Positions 42,934 to 51,322 of a stretch of 64,000 bases of DNA are shown here, piece by piece. This DNA comes from Kibdelosporangium aridum (GTDB taxonomy: Bacteria; Actinomycetota; Actinomycetes; Mycobacteriales; Pseudonocardiaceae), in contig NZ_FWXV01000003.1 of the NCBI RefSeq assembly GCF_900176515.1, positions 961,122 through 1,025,121 of the forward strand, given 5' to 3'. Numbering within the stretch: position 1 is the stretch's first letter; every line of letters begins with the position of its first letter. The notes under the pieces are model-generated. The model saw only the letters and a list, made by a program, of their open reading frames with translations. It made no database searches and was not told the origin of the DNA. The translations under genes were made by a program, and so were the position numbers.

Positions 42934-43851
42934 TCAGCCCTTGTTCGTCACCACCACCGTGTTGCCATCACCGCTGTTGGCGACCGTTGTGGTGTTGTGA
43001 TGACTGCCATTACCTGCGACAACGGTGGTGCTGTTGCTGACACCGTTGTTGCTGACCGAAGTGTCATTGTTGTTGCTGGAGTTATTGCTCACGACAGTCG
43101 TCGACCCGACGGCGTGATTGTTGCTGATCGCCGTGTCGTTGCCGTTGCTCGCGACGTTGCTCACCACTGAGGTGGTGTGATCCGAGTCGTGGTTGCTCAC
43201 GGCCGTGTCGTTGTGATCGGCGCCAGTGTTGCTCACGACAACGGCGTTGTGGTCCGAGTCGTCATTCTGAACCGCAGTGTCGTTGTGGTCCGCGTGGTTG
43301 TTCGTCACGGCGATGCCGTTGTGGTCCGAGTCATCGTTGGACACGGCGATGTCGTTGCCATTGGCCGCGGTGTTGGTGACGGACACGGCGTTGTCGTCTG
43401 AGTGGTCGTTGGATACGGCGGAGTCGTTGCCGTTGGCGTGCGTGTTGCTGACCGTCACCCCGTTGTGGTCGGCGTGGTCGTTGGACACGGCCGAGTTGTT
43501 GTGGTTGGCATGCGTATTGCTGACGCTGGTGGAGTTGGCATTGGAATGATCATTGCTGACCGCGGTGTCATTGTGATCCGCGTGATGGTTGCCCACCGAC
43601 GTGCCATTGCCGTTGGAATGCTCGTTCTCCACCGATGTGTTGTTGTGGTCGGCATTGGAGTTGACGACCTTGATCCAGTTGGCGCTGGCGAGCAGGTTGG
43701 AGACCGTCGTGTGGTTGGCATTGCCGTTGTGGTTGCCGACCGCGACTTGGTTGTGCCCAGGCTTTTCGGCAGCGTACGCCGTTCCCATCAACCCAGGCAG
43801 TGCCAATGCACCAATCAGAACAGCCAGCGCCGCCCATCGATTGAAGATCAC
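42934..43851 (-). CDS. Secreted protein of 23 tandem 12-residue repeats (predicted beta-solenoid/amyloid-like)
   Basis: A 305-residue precursor. Residues 1-28 are a signal peptide (RWAALAVLIGALALPGLMGTAYA). From residue 30 to 305 the chain is exactly 23 consecutive 12-residue units with no insertion until a one-residue slip in the last. The consensus is H-(A/S)-(D/N)-x-N-x-(T/S)-x-V-(S/T)-N-x, for example HADHNDTAVSND and HSNANSTSVSNT. The mature part has no Arg, Cys, Met, Phe or Tyr. Alternating small/polar residues with an invariant Val and Asn ladder fit a beta-solenoid or a functional amyloid. GAGGAG lies 7 nt before the GTG start. No known family is recognised. Confidence 0.88.
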   Translation of the reverse strand: MIFNRWAALAVLIGALALPGLMGTAYAAEKPGHNQVAVGNHNGNANHTTVSNLLASANWIKVVNSNADHNNTSVENEHSNGNGTSVGNHHADHNDTAVSNDHSNANSTSVSNTHANHNNSAVSNDHADHNGVTVSNTHANGNDSAVSNDHSDDNAVSVTNTAANGNDIAVSNDDSDHNGIAVTNNHADHNDTAVQNDDSDHNAVVVSNTGADHNDTAVSNHDSDHTTSVVSNVASNGNDTAISNNHAVGSTTVVSNNSSNNNDTSVSNNGVSNSTTVVAGNGSHHNTTTVANSGDGNTVVVTNKG

Positions 43852-44249
43852 CGAATGCTCCTCGTTCTCGTTTTCCGCGAGTGGCGCTCTGCCACCACCA
43901 AGCGCCCCACTTGACGGTAGTGCCGAATTGCCAGCACGGTCGGGTGGATTACAGCGCCCAGCCGGTTGATTGCGGAAAACCGCAGTTCACGTCATTTCGG
44001 CAGCATTCAACCCCGGCAATTCCCGGCCGCGGGAACGCCAACTTTCACGCGCTCGGTCACCACTGTGCGCCCATTCGGCCCAGTGGCTCACATACGCCGA
44101 GTCATATGGCGGAGCTGCAATATTGCGTTGGCTACATGAGTTGGTCGTATGCGGCTGTCGCCACCGACGAGGCGCGGATAAGCCCCTTCCGTAAGCCGCG
44201 TCGAGGACGCCTGTTCGGACAGCTGTAACTCAGCCGAGAACTCGCCGCC
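43852..44249. other. Intergenic region upstream of the repeat-protein gene
   Basis: The 543 bp between the repeat-protein gene and the 44.4-kb gene hold no convincing intact gene. The first part should contain the promoter and leader of the repeat-protein gene; the last part carries a decayed PBP fragment, listed separately. Reading frames on the plus strand here lack family resemblance and ribosome sites. Confidence 0.6.
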
Positions 44250-44338
44250 TATGGCGATGGCGGCGCCACAACCAAGGCCTCGATGGTCAGCAGTACCAAG
44301 GACATCGCGACTCTGTGGGGATGGGCGAAGGATCCCCT
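44239..44338 (+). pseudogene. Fossil fragment of a PBP transpeptidase-like gene
   Basis: Translation from 44250 gives YGDGGATTKASMVSSTKDIA, which aligns with YGDDGANAKAWMVGYTRDIV of the PBP-like protein encoded at 40.5-42.3 kb. At the DNA level the region matches at roughly three bases in four over about 60 bp by eye, with a +1 frame change just before it and a stop shortly upstream. No start, GT51 domain or C-terminus accompanies it. It is best read as the remnant of a second, lost copy. Confidence 0.65.
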
Positions 44339-44394
44339 GTCGACTTGGCGCGGTTCTTCTTACTAGGTAGGGATTCTCACCGTCGATCAACAGG

Positions 44395-45480
44395 TCAGGA
44401 AGCTCCCCTTTGCCACGTCTGCGAATACCGGACCTGCGGCTCGTCGCGGATCTCGTACAGATCAGGCCGACGTTCCGGCGCGATCTGTACAGAGGCATGG
44501 CGAATCGGATCCTCCCAATCAAGTGGCCAGCGGGTATGGGAGCTGGACCACCGGACTCCTTGCAGGTTGATCCCTCGCAGGCCGACGTGTGTCAGGTCGG
44601 CATTGGTGAAGTCCGAGATGACAGCATCGAGTCGGGCGATGCCGTCCGCCAGCTCACGGGGACTACGGAGAGCCTGAAAGCGAATGTCGTCACGGTCGAG
44701 CGCGATTGAGCGAACGTCGCCCAAGTCGCTGAAGCGGATGAGCTCGTCCCGTAGAGCGATCCCCAGCTCGTGCTTCTCCGATCGTCTGAAGGTTCGCCTG
44801 AGTTCACCCATGAGTGCCACAGCCACCTTCGCGGCAAGGTCAAGTCCGAGGTCGCGGGCCCAGACCACAGCGCCTCGAAGCAGCGCATGCCGTCTGACAA
44901 GCTCGCGGACACGAGCGATGGCCTCCACAACGCCCCGCGCACTGGGAAGCGCGCTGTCGACGTGCGCAAGGCCGAGAGCGCGGGAAAGAGCGAGCGCACG
45001 GTCGTAGTCGGCAACAAGAGAACCGGGGCGTTTGTGCTCCCGGATGCTGGCCAGGCCTTTCTCCAAGCTGGCCACGAGGTCGGCGGCATCGACGAACGCT
45101 TCGGCGATCATCCGGACCCGGCGGAGCTCTTCGAGCGGAATCCCACTCCTGAATGCCAAGCGTCCGTGGAAGGACCGAGTTGCCACCCGCCAAGCCAGCT
45201 CGTCGAGTGGAGCCAACGTAGGTGGGTGGTCGTTCACCGTGTCCGGCACCGAGAATTCATGGGGAGGCGGAGAGATGTCACGGGACACGATGGCAGCAAG
45301 CCCGGCATCGACGTCCAACGCGGCATCCAGCGCGCTGTCCAACGACCGAAGACGACCGGGCAGGCAGGCGTCACGCAGTCCGGCCTCGATGTCGAGGGCC
45401 AGGCCGATCATCTCGGCGAGGTCGGTCAAGCCGTGTTCGAACCAGTCGTCCAGACGTGCGTCGCGACTGTCGTCAATCAT
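44395..45480 (-). CDS. Sigma-factor-coupled protein with C-terminal pentapeptide-like stretch
   Basis: A 361-residue mostly alpha-helical protein. The N-terminus (LDDWFEHGLTDLAEMIGLALD) and middle are Leu/Arg/Ala-rich helices; the end reads NADLTHVGLRGINLQGVRWS, a short pentapeptide-repeat-like strand set, then a WPLDWEDPIRHASVQIAPE and LYEIRDEP tail. The ending resembles tails of other actinobacterial proteins encoded beside sigma-like genes (recalled). Its ATG overlaps the sigma-factor stop (ATGA), so the two are made together. It could be an anti-sigma or effector partner; this is inference. Confidence 0.72.
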   Translation of the reverse strand: MIDDSRDARLDDWFEHGLTDLAEMIGLALDIEAGLRDACLPGRLRSLDSALDAALDVDAGLAAIVSRDISPPPHEFSVPDTVNDHPPTLAPLDELAWRVATRSFHGRLAFRSGIPLEELRRVRMIAEAFVDAADLVASLEKGLASIREHKRPGSLVADYDRALALSRALGLAHVDSALPSARGVVEAIARVRELVRRHALLRGAVVWARDLGLDLAAKVAVALMGELRRTFRRSEKHELGIALRDELIRFSDLGDVRSIALDRDDIRFQALRSPRELADGIARLDAVISDFTNADLTHVGLRGINLQGVRWSSSHTRWPLDWEDPIRHASVQIAPERRPDLYEIRDEPQVRYSQTWQRGAS

Positions 45481-46013
45481 GAGCCCTCCCCGCCGTTCAG
45501 AAAGACGTCGATTGCGCGTCGGGCAAGGTAGAGATTGCTGCGGACGGCATCGTGCGTGATGCCGAGTTCGACAGCTATCTCCAGTGGCGTGTAGCCCGAC
45601 AACCGCCAAGCCATGACCTGACGTTGTCGAGTCGGCAAACGCGCCAACGCGGTGATCAACTCGTGGCGCTCGTGCCAGGCGTCCGCTGGGGTCGCCCGCA
45701 ACACCGAGCCGGGCTCGATGGCATCAGCTGTCAGATTCTCCTTGGTGCTGACGAATTTGCGAATCAACGCACGGGACGCGACCCGGTATGACCAGGCACG
45801 CGGATTGTCTAGCTTGTGCCAGCGTTCGTATGCGCTGCTCAGGGTGTCTTGAGCGATGTCGGTGGCGTCCGCAAGCGACGCGCCGTGCATCATCAGGAAT
45901 CCGACCAGTTGTTGGACCGTTGCGCGGTAGAACAGTTCGAACTCGCCGGACCGGGCTGAGTCCGGGATCGCCTCGTCGGCGGATGGGCGACGGGCAAACT
46001 CAGCGTCCGACAT
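45477..46013 (-). CDS. ECF-type RNA polymerase sigma factor
   Basis: A 178-residue sigma-70 family protein. Region 2 reads FELFYRATVQQLVGFLMMHG, ADATDIAQDTLSSAYERWHKLDNPRAWSYRVA; region 4 reads ALARLPTRQRQVMAWRLSGYTPLEIAVELGITHDAVRSNLYLARRAI. The linker is short, as in ECF factors. No cognate zinc-binding anti-sigma gene is recognisable; the coupled neighbour genes are an upstream small membrane protein (14-bp overlap) and a downstream partner. Confidence 0.9.
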   Translation of the reverse strand: MSDAEFARRPSADEAIPDSARSGEFELFYRATVQQLVGFLMMHGASLADATDIAQDTLSSAYERWHKLDNPRAWSYRVASRALIRKFVSTKENLTADAIEPGSVLRATPADAWHERHELITALARLPTRQRQVMAWRLSGYTPLEIAVELGITHDAVRSNLYLARRAIDVFLNGGEGS

Positions 46014-46239
46014 AGCGCTCCCTTGGGCCGGTGCCGATCCGCAACCGCGTTCTGCTGCCGTCGCGGCGGACGTCGTCCAGTTCTACCTGCATGCCGGGCG
46101 GGAGCTTGCATGCCAGCGCGGCGAGCGTGTCGTGTTGTCGTGTTTGCGCACGGAGCCGCAAAGTCAGGGCGCACAGCGAGACCAATTGGGTGGCCGCCGT
46201 GAGCACGATCAAGATCAAGGTCACATAAGTAAGAGGCAC
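46000..46239 (-). CDS. Small single-pass membrane protein upstream of sigma factor
   Basis: A 79-residue protein with an N-terminal transmembrane helix (LTYVTLILIVLTAATQLVSLCALTL) and a short cytoplasmic tail (LACKLPPGMQVELDDVRRDGSRTRLRI). The GTG start is the plausible one for a membrane protein; the frame continues upstream without a helix. Its last bases overlap the sigma-factor gene. It may be the membrane sensor for the sigma factor. Moderate support. Confidence 0.65.
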   Translation of the reverse strand: MPLTYVTLILIVLTAATQLVSLCALTLRLRAQTRQHDTLAALACKLPPGMQVELDDVRRDGSRTRLRIGTGPRERYVGR

Positions 46240-46337
46240 CTGCCCGCATGATCGTGAAGCCAGGTCCCGAGGAGTTGGTCGATCGCACGGGAGCCGACGC
46301 CCCGGAATCGCCCGCATACCTCAAGACACGACCACGG

Positions 46338-46574
46338 TCACGGCTCGTCGGCGAAAGCCAAGCCGCGGCCACCGAGCTCCTCGCGCAGGACCTCGATGGC
46401 CTTCTTGCCGACCCCGTGGATCGCCAGCAGGTCCTTGGCCGTGATCCCTGCCAGTTGCTCGTAACGGGTATACCCGTGCAACGCCAGTTCCCGCTTCGCG
46501 ACCTTGCCGATCCGGTGCGGGAACTCGGTTTCCAGCCCGGTGTGCGGCTCGATCGTGGTGTGCTCCTCGGTCAA
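46338..46574 (-). CDS. Helix-hairpin-helix protein
   Basis: A 78-residue protein with an HhH fold like that of the RNA polymerase alpha C-terminal domain or other DNA-binding HhH proteins: PHRIGKVAKRELALHGYTRYEQLAGITAKDLLAIHGVGKKAIEVL, with the GVGKKA hairpin. The gene begins 4 bp after the hrpA stop, so it is part of the hrpA operon. Role unknown; DNA or RNA binding is likely. Confidence 0.82.
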   Translation of the reverse strand: MTEEHTTIEPHTGLETEFPHRIGKVAKRELALHGYTRYEQLAGITAKDLLAIHGVGKKAIEVLREELGGRGLAFADEP

Positions 46575-46578
46575 ACCG

Positions 46579-49500
46579 TCACCCCAAGAGTTGGTCGATG
46601 GCGCGATAGATCCGCTTCTCGGACACCGCGTACGCGGTCTTGATCGACTGGGCGAAGTAGCTGAGCCGCAGTTCCTCGATCATCCACCGGATCCGGCGCG
46701 CCTCGGGCGAGTCCGGTAGCTCCCGGTAGGCCTGCCAGACGTCCTGCACGATCTGCGCCCACTCGAGATCACGGTCCGGCCGCTCGGGCAGCTTGTCCAA
46801 GCGCAGCTCGATACCTCGTAGGTACCGGGTCAGGCTCGGCAGCTGGTCGTAGCCGGTCGCGGTCACGAAACCCCGATACACCAAGCGAGACAGCTGTTGC
46901 CGGATGTCGCGCAAGGACGGTTCCAACCGCGCTCCGCCCATTCCGGACAGTCGTGTTTGGACCGAGTTGTACGCCGCCAGCGCGCTGCCGACCTGACTGA
47001 CGACCTCGAACACGGTGGGGTTCAGCTGCGTACGAACCTTGTCCTGCAAGGCTTTGAACCCTGCTTCCTCCCACGCGACACCCCCGGCGTCGCTGACGAG
47101 CTTGTCGACGGCACACGCTATGCAGTCGTCGAAGAAGTCCTGCATGTCGCGGTGCGGGTTGGCCGACAAAGCCAGCTTGGCGGTGTTGGACATCCTGCCG
47201 AGCACGTACTTCAGCGGCGAAGCCGTGTTCAGCAACAGCAGCCGCCGCGTGCCCTTCCACATCGAGTCGCGCTGGTCGGCCTCGGTCTCGAACATGCGGA
47301 CGTCGACCGACGTTCCCGCGTCGACCAAAGCGGGATACGCGGTCACCACAAAGCCGTGCTGCTCCTGCCGGAGCATCTTCGGCAACGTGCCGATCTCCCA
47401 GGTGCGCAGGCCTTTTCGTTCGATCTCACCGGCCGCGGACGACAGGGTCTCGCGCATCTTCGGCTGCAGGCGGCGTTTCAGGTCACCGAGGTCTTTGCCT
47501 TCGGCCAGCAGCTTGCGGCGTTCGTCCTCGACGCGGTAGGTCACCCGCAGGTGATCGGGGATCTTGGTGAGATCCCAGTCCTCGCGGGCCACCGCGATCC
47601 CGGACAACGCCTTGATCTCGCGTTCGACCGCGTCGAGCAGGCTGTGGTCCTTGAGCTCCGGAATCCGGTGCAGAATCGCCTTCGCCCAGTCAGGAGCGGG
47701 CACGAAGTTGCGGCGAACCTGCTTGGGCAACGACTTCAGCAGCGAGGTGATGATCTCCTCGCGCAGCCCCGGCACCTGCCACGCGAAGCCGTCCGCGGTC
47801 ACCTGGTTGAGCACGGGCAAAGGGATGTGCGCGGTTACGCCGTCGTCCTTGCGCCCCGGTTCGAACTGGTACGACAGCCGCATGGTCAGGCCGCCACGGT
47901 TCCAGTTGTCCGGGAACGCCTCGGGGGTCACGGTCCGCGCGTTGGCGTTGAGCAGCATGTCGGTCGGGAACGTCAGCAGATCCGGCTGCTCGCTGCGAGC
48001 CTTCTTCCACCAGGTGTCGAAGTGCCGCCCCGACACCACTTCGGCGCCGATTCGCTTGTCGTAGAAGTCGAACAGCGTCTCGTCGTCGACCAGCAGGTCA
48101 CGCCGCCGTGCCCGGTTCTCCAGCTCTTCGACCTCGGTCAGCAGCTTGCGGTTGGCGTGGAAGAACTTGTGCCGCGTCTCCCAGTCGCCTTCGACCAGCG
48201 CACTGCGGATGAACATCTCGCGGGACAGTTCCGGATCAATCCGGCCGTAGTTGACTTTCCGGTTCGTCACGATCGGGATGCCGTACAGCGTCACGCGTTC
48301 GGTCGCCATCACGGCGCCTTGCTTGCGTTCCCAATGAGGTTCGCTGTACGTCCGCTTCACCAGATGCTGGGCCAGTGGCTCGACCCAGTCGGGTTCGATC
48401 CGGGCCGCGATCCGGCCCCACAGCCGGGACGTCTCGACCAACTCGGCGGCCATCACCCACTGCGGCGGCTTCTTGAACAACGCCGAGCCGGGGAACACCG
48501 CGAACCGGGCGCCGCGCGCGCCGATGTAGTCCTGCTTCTGCGGGTCGCGCAGGCCGATGTGGGACAGCAGGCCGGCAAGCACCGATTGGTGCACGCGGAC
48601 CGCGTCGACTTCACCGCCGGCAGGCTTCGCCTTGACGTCCATCACTTGCCGCAGCTGCGAGTAGATGTCCTGCCATTCCCGTACTCGGAGGTAGTTCAGG
48701 AACTCGGCCTTGCAGAGCTTGCGGAACCGGTTGCCGGAGAGCTCCTTCTGCTTCTCGCGCAAGTACTCCCACAGGTTCAGGTACGACAGGAAGTCCGACG
48801 TCTTGTCGGTGAACCTGGCGTGCGCCTGCTGCGCTTGCTCTTGCTTGTCAGCCGGCCGCTCCCGTGGGTCCTGAATAGACAGTGCGGCGGCGATCACCAT
48901 GACCTCGTGCACGCAGCCGTTCCCCTCAGCCGCGAGGACCATCCTGGCCAGCCGCGGGTCGACCGGGAGCTGCGCGAGCTTGCGGCCCAACGGTGTCAGA
49001 TCGGCCTTGTCGAGGGCGCCCAACTCCTGCAACAGGTTCACGCCGTCGGTGATGTTGCGCTTGTCCGGCGGGTCGATGAACGGGAAATCGGCCATGTCGC
49101 CGAGCCCGGCCGCGGTCATCTGCAGGATGACCGAGGCGAGGTTGGTGCGCAGGATCTCCGGGTCGGTGAACTCCGGCCGCGCGTCGAAGTCGTCCTCGGT
49201 GTAGAGCCGGATGCAGATGCCCTCGGAGACACGGCCACAGCGGCCTTTGCGCTGGTTGGCCGAAGCCTGGGAAATCGCTTCGATGGGCAGCCGCTGTACC
49301 TTCAACCGGTTGCTGTACCGGGAGATCCGCGCGGTGCCCGGGTCGATCACGTACTTGATGCCCGGAACCGTCAATGACGTTTCAGCCACGTTGGTGGCCA
49401 GCACGATCCGTCTGCCGCGATGCGACTGGAACACCCGATGCTGCTCGGCGAACGAGAGCCTGGCGTAGAGCGGGAGGATCTCGGTGTTCTTCAGGTCCTG

Positions 49501-50463
49501 TTTGGTGGCCGCGTGTTTTGATACCGCTTCGGCGGTGTCCCGGATCTCCCGTTCACCGCTGAGGAACACCAGGATGTCGCCGGGACCTTCGGCGGCGAGC
49601 TCGTCGACCGCGTCGAGGATCGCCTGTGTCTGGTCGCGGTCCTCGTCGGCGTGCGGGTCGTCCGGGTCGATGATCGGCCGGTACCGCACCTCAACCGGGT
49701 AAGTCCGGCCGGAGACCTCGACGATCGGCGCGTCGCCGAAGTGCCGGGAGAACCGCTCGGGGTCGATCGTGGCCGAGGTGATGATCACCTTGAGATCGGG
49801 CCGCTTGGGCAGAAGCTGTTTGATGTACCCGAGGATGAAGTCGATGTTGAGGCTGCGCTCGTGCGCCTCGTCGATGATCAGCGTGTCGTACTGGGACAGC
49901 AGCCGGTCGGACTGGATCTCGGCGAGCAGGATGCCGTCGGTCATCAGCTTGACCAGTGTGCCGTCGCTCACTTGATCGTTGAACCGGACCTTGTAGCCGA
50001 TTGCCTCACCAAGCGGGACATCGAGCTCTTCGGCGATGCGCTCGGCGACCGTGCGCGCGGCGAGGCGACGCGGCTGCGTGTGGCCGATCGTGCCGCGTAC
50101 GCCGCGGCCGAGTTCAAGGCAGATCTTCGGCAGCTGGGTGGTCTTGCCCGACCCGGTCTCCCCCGCCACGATCACCACCTGGTGGTCGCGCACGGCCGCA
50201 AGGATCTCGTCCCGTCGCTGGCTGACCGGCAGTTCGGCCGGATAGGTGATTTCGGGCAGGCCGGCGCGCCGCGCGTCGACCTTGAGTTCGGCCGCGGTGA
50301 TCTCGGCGGCGATCTGCTCGATGACGGCCTGGCGGGCGGCTGGCTTGCGGACTTTGCGGACGCCTTCGAGGCGGCGGCCCAGCCTGCGCTCGTCGCGGAG
50401 GGTCAGCGCGGGCAGCCGCTGCGCCAAATCGGCGAGCGTCGATTCCTTTAGTGGGGTTCCCAT
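46579..50463 (-). CDS. hrpA: ATP-dependent RNA helicase HrpA
   Basis: A 1294-residue DEAH-box helicase, the normal length for HrpA. Walker A GETGSGKTTQ at about 101-110, DEAHERSLNIDF with DEAH at 198-201, SATIDPERFSRHFG, LVFLSGEREIR-like LSGEREIRDTAEA, TNVAETSLTVPGIKYVIDPG and QRKGRCGRVSEG (motif VI) are present. The C-terminal half contains the HA2, OB-like and DUF3418 regions (KTYRVEDERRKLLAEGKDL and similar). The ATG start gives MGTPLKESTLADLAQRLPAL; the open frame upstream is not protein-like. It is divergent from the FadR-type gene. Confidence 0.95.
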   Translation of the reverse strand: MGTPLKESTLADLAQRLPALTLRDERRLGRRLEGVRKVRKPAARQAVIEQIAAEITAAELKVDARRAGLPEITYPAELPVSQRRDEILAAVRDHQVVIVAGETGSGKTTQLPKICLELGRGVRGTIGHTQPRRLAARTVAERIAEELDVPLGEAIGYKVRFNDQVSDGTLVKLMTDGILLAEIQSDRLLSQYDTLIIDEAHERSLNIDFILGYIKQLLPKRPDLKVIITSATIDPERFSRHFGDAPIVEVSGRTYPVEVRYRPIIDPDDPHADEDRDQTQAILDAVDELAAEGPGDILVFLSGEREIRDTAEAVSKHAATKQDLKNTEILPLYARLSFAEQHRVFQSHRGRRIVLATNVAETSLTVPGIKYVIDPGTARISRYSNRLKVQRLPIEAISQASANQRKGRCGRVSEGICIRLYTEDDFDARPEFTDPEILRTNLASVILQMTAAGLGDMADFPFIDPPDKRNITDGVNLLQELGALDKADLTPLGRKLAQLPVDPRLARMVLAAEGNGCVHEVMVIAAALSIQDPRERPADKQEQAQQAHARFTDKTSDFLSYLNLWEYLREKQKELSGNRFRKLCKAEFLNYLRVREWQDIYSQLRQVMDVKAKPAGGEVDAVRVHQSVLAGLLSHIGLRDPQKQDYIGARGARFAVFPGSALFKKPPQWVMAAELVETSRLWGRIAARIEPDWVEPLAQHLVKRTYSEPHWERKQGAVMATERVTLYGIPIVTNRKVNYGRIDPELSREMFIRSALVEGDWETRHKFFHANRKLLTEVEELENRARRRDLLVDDETLFDFYDKRIGAEVVSGRHFDTWWKKARSEQPDLLTFPTDMLLNANARTVTPEAFPDNWNRGGLTMRLSYQFEPGRKDDGVTAHIPLPVLNQVTADGFAWQVPGLREEIITSLLKSLPKQVRRNFVPAPDWAKAILHRIPELKDHSLLDAVEREIKALSGIAVAREDWDLTKIPDHLRVTYRVEDERRKLLAEGKDLGDLKRRLQPKMRETLSSAAGEIERKGLRTWEIGTLPKMLRQEQHGFVVTAYPALVDAGTSVDVRMFETEADQRDSMWKGTRRLLLLNTASPLKYVLGRMSNTAKLALSANPHRDMQDFFDDCIACAVDKLVSDAGGVAWEEAGFKALQDKVRTQLNPTVFEVVSQVGSALAAYNSVQTRLSGMGGARLEPSLRDIRQQLSRLVYRGFVTATGYDQLPSLTRYLRGIELRLDKLPERPDRDLEWAQIVQDVWQAYRELPDSPEARRIRWMIEELRLSYFAQSIKTAYAVSEKRIYRAIDQLLG

Positions 50464-50598
50464 CTCGACTACCAGGATAAGCAACGCCCGCGATCGGCAC
50501 CCGCGGATTAAAAGTCGACCGGCCCTACGCGAAACACCGGATGAGATGGCAGTCTGTTCATTCGACGAACATCGTCGGTGACTACTACAACAAACATA

Positions 50599-50622
50599 GG
50601 ATGTTTGGTTGTCCAAACATCC
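50599..50622. promoter_or_regulatory. Perfect 10-bp-arm palindrome in front of FadR-type regulator
   Basis: GGATGTTTGG-TTGT-CCAAACATCC lies 19 bp upstream of the regulator's GTG start, in an AT-rich stretch shared with the divergent hrpA promoter. Such symmetry next to a FadR/GntR gene suggests an autoregulatory operator. Confidence 0.65.
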
Positions 50623-50641
50623 GGGTGGGGAGGATGACACC

Positions 50642-51322
50642 GTGCCGTTGGCCACGACCCGGCGTGCCGGCCTTGTCGACCAGGTGATCGACCAGATGAG
50701 GAGTGCGATCACCACGGGCGAGTGGCGGGTTGGCGAACGAATCCCTACCGAGCCCGAACTGGTGACCGCGCTCGGCGTAGGCCGCAACACCGTTCGCGAG
50801 GCCGTCCGCGCCCTCGCCCACGCGGGACTTCTCGAAGTCCGGCAGGGTGATGGCACGTTCGTGCGCGCCACAAGTGAACTGTCCGGAGCAGTACGCCGCC
50901 TGTGCGGCTCGGAACTGCGTGACGTGCTGGAAGTACGGCGGACCCTCGAAGTCGAAGGAGCCCGTCTAGCGGCGACCAACCGCACCGAAGCACAGCTGGA
51001 GCAACTGACCCGCCTGCTTGAGCAGCGCGACGAAGCGGCGGCGGCGATGCAATGGGCGCGTTTCGTGCAGATCGACGCCGACTTCCACCACCTGGTGGTG
51101 ATCGCGTCGCACAACCAACTGCTCGCCGAACTCCACGCGGGCCTGACCGAAGTGATCAAGGCGAGCATCGAGGCGCTCGACGAGTCACAGCCCGACGCCC
51201 GCAAGATCGACCACCGTGGTCTGCTGTTTGCCATCCGAGACCGGGATGCCGAACGCGCAGTGCGTGAGGCAGGAGGGTTCCTGGCGGAGGCATTGAGCTA
51301 TTTGGCCGAACACCCGGCCTGA
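50642..51322 (+). CDS. FadR/GntR-family transcriptional regulator
   Basis: A 226-residue regulator. The winged helix has QVIDQMRSAITTGEWRVGERIPTEPELVTALGVGRNTVREAVRALAHAGLLEVRQGDGTFV, the GntR signature. The FCD effector domain has the metal-binding layout (LEVRRTLEVEGARLAA, DADFHHLVVIASHN and HRGLLFAI). GGGGAGGATGACACC precedes the GTG. A perfect palindrome sits upstream. The ligand is probably a carboxylic acid, as for FCD regulators. Confidence 0.92.
   Translation: MPLATTRRAGLVDQVIDQMRSAITTGEWRVGERIPTEPELVTALGVGRNTVREAVRALAHAGLLEVRQGDGTFVRATSELSGAVRRLCGSELRDVLEVRRTLEVEGARLAATNRTEAQLEQLTRLLEQRDEAAAAMQWARFVQIDADFHHLVVIASHNQLLAELHAGLTEVIKASIEALDESQPDARKIDHRGLLFAIRDRDAERAVREAGGFLAEALSYLAEHPA

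Noticed and set aside
43177..43914. Plus-strand open frames rich in Val/Gly repeats opposite the repeat-protein gene, and the idea of a CRISPR array there
   Set aside because: The 36-bp period comes from the 12-residue protein repeats; units vary at third positions and there are no spacers, and the minus-strand product has a signal peptide and ribosome site.
43881..44228. Plus-strand 115-codon frame upstream of the sigma module
   Set aside because: No ribosome site, no recognisable family, and it overlaps the promoter region of the repeat-protein gene.
46897..49377. 826-codon open frame antisense to hrpA
   Set aside because: Composition typical of the antisense strand of a high-GC gene; no domain seen.
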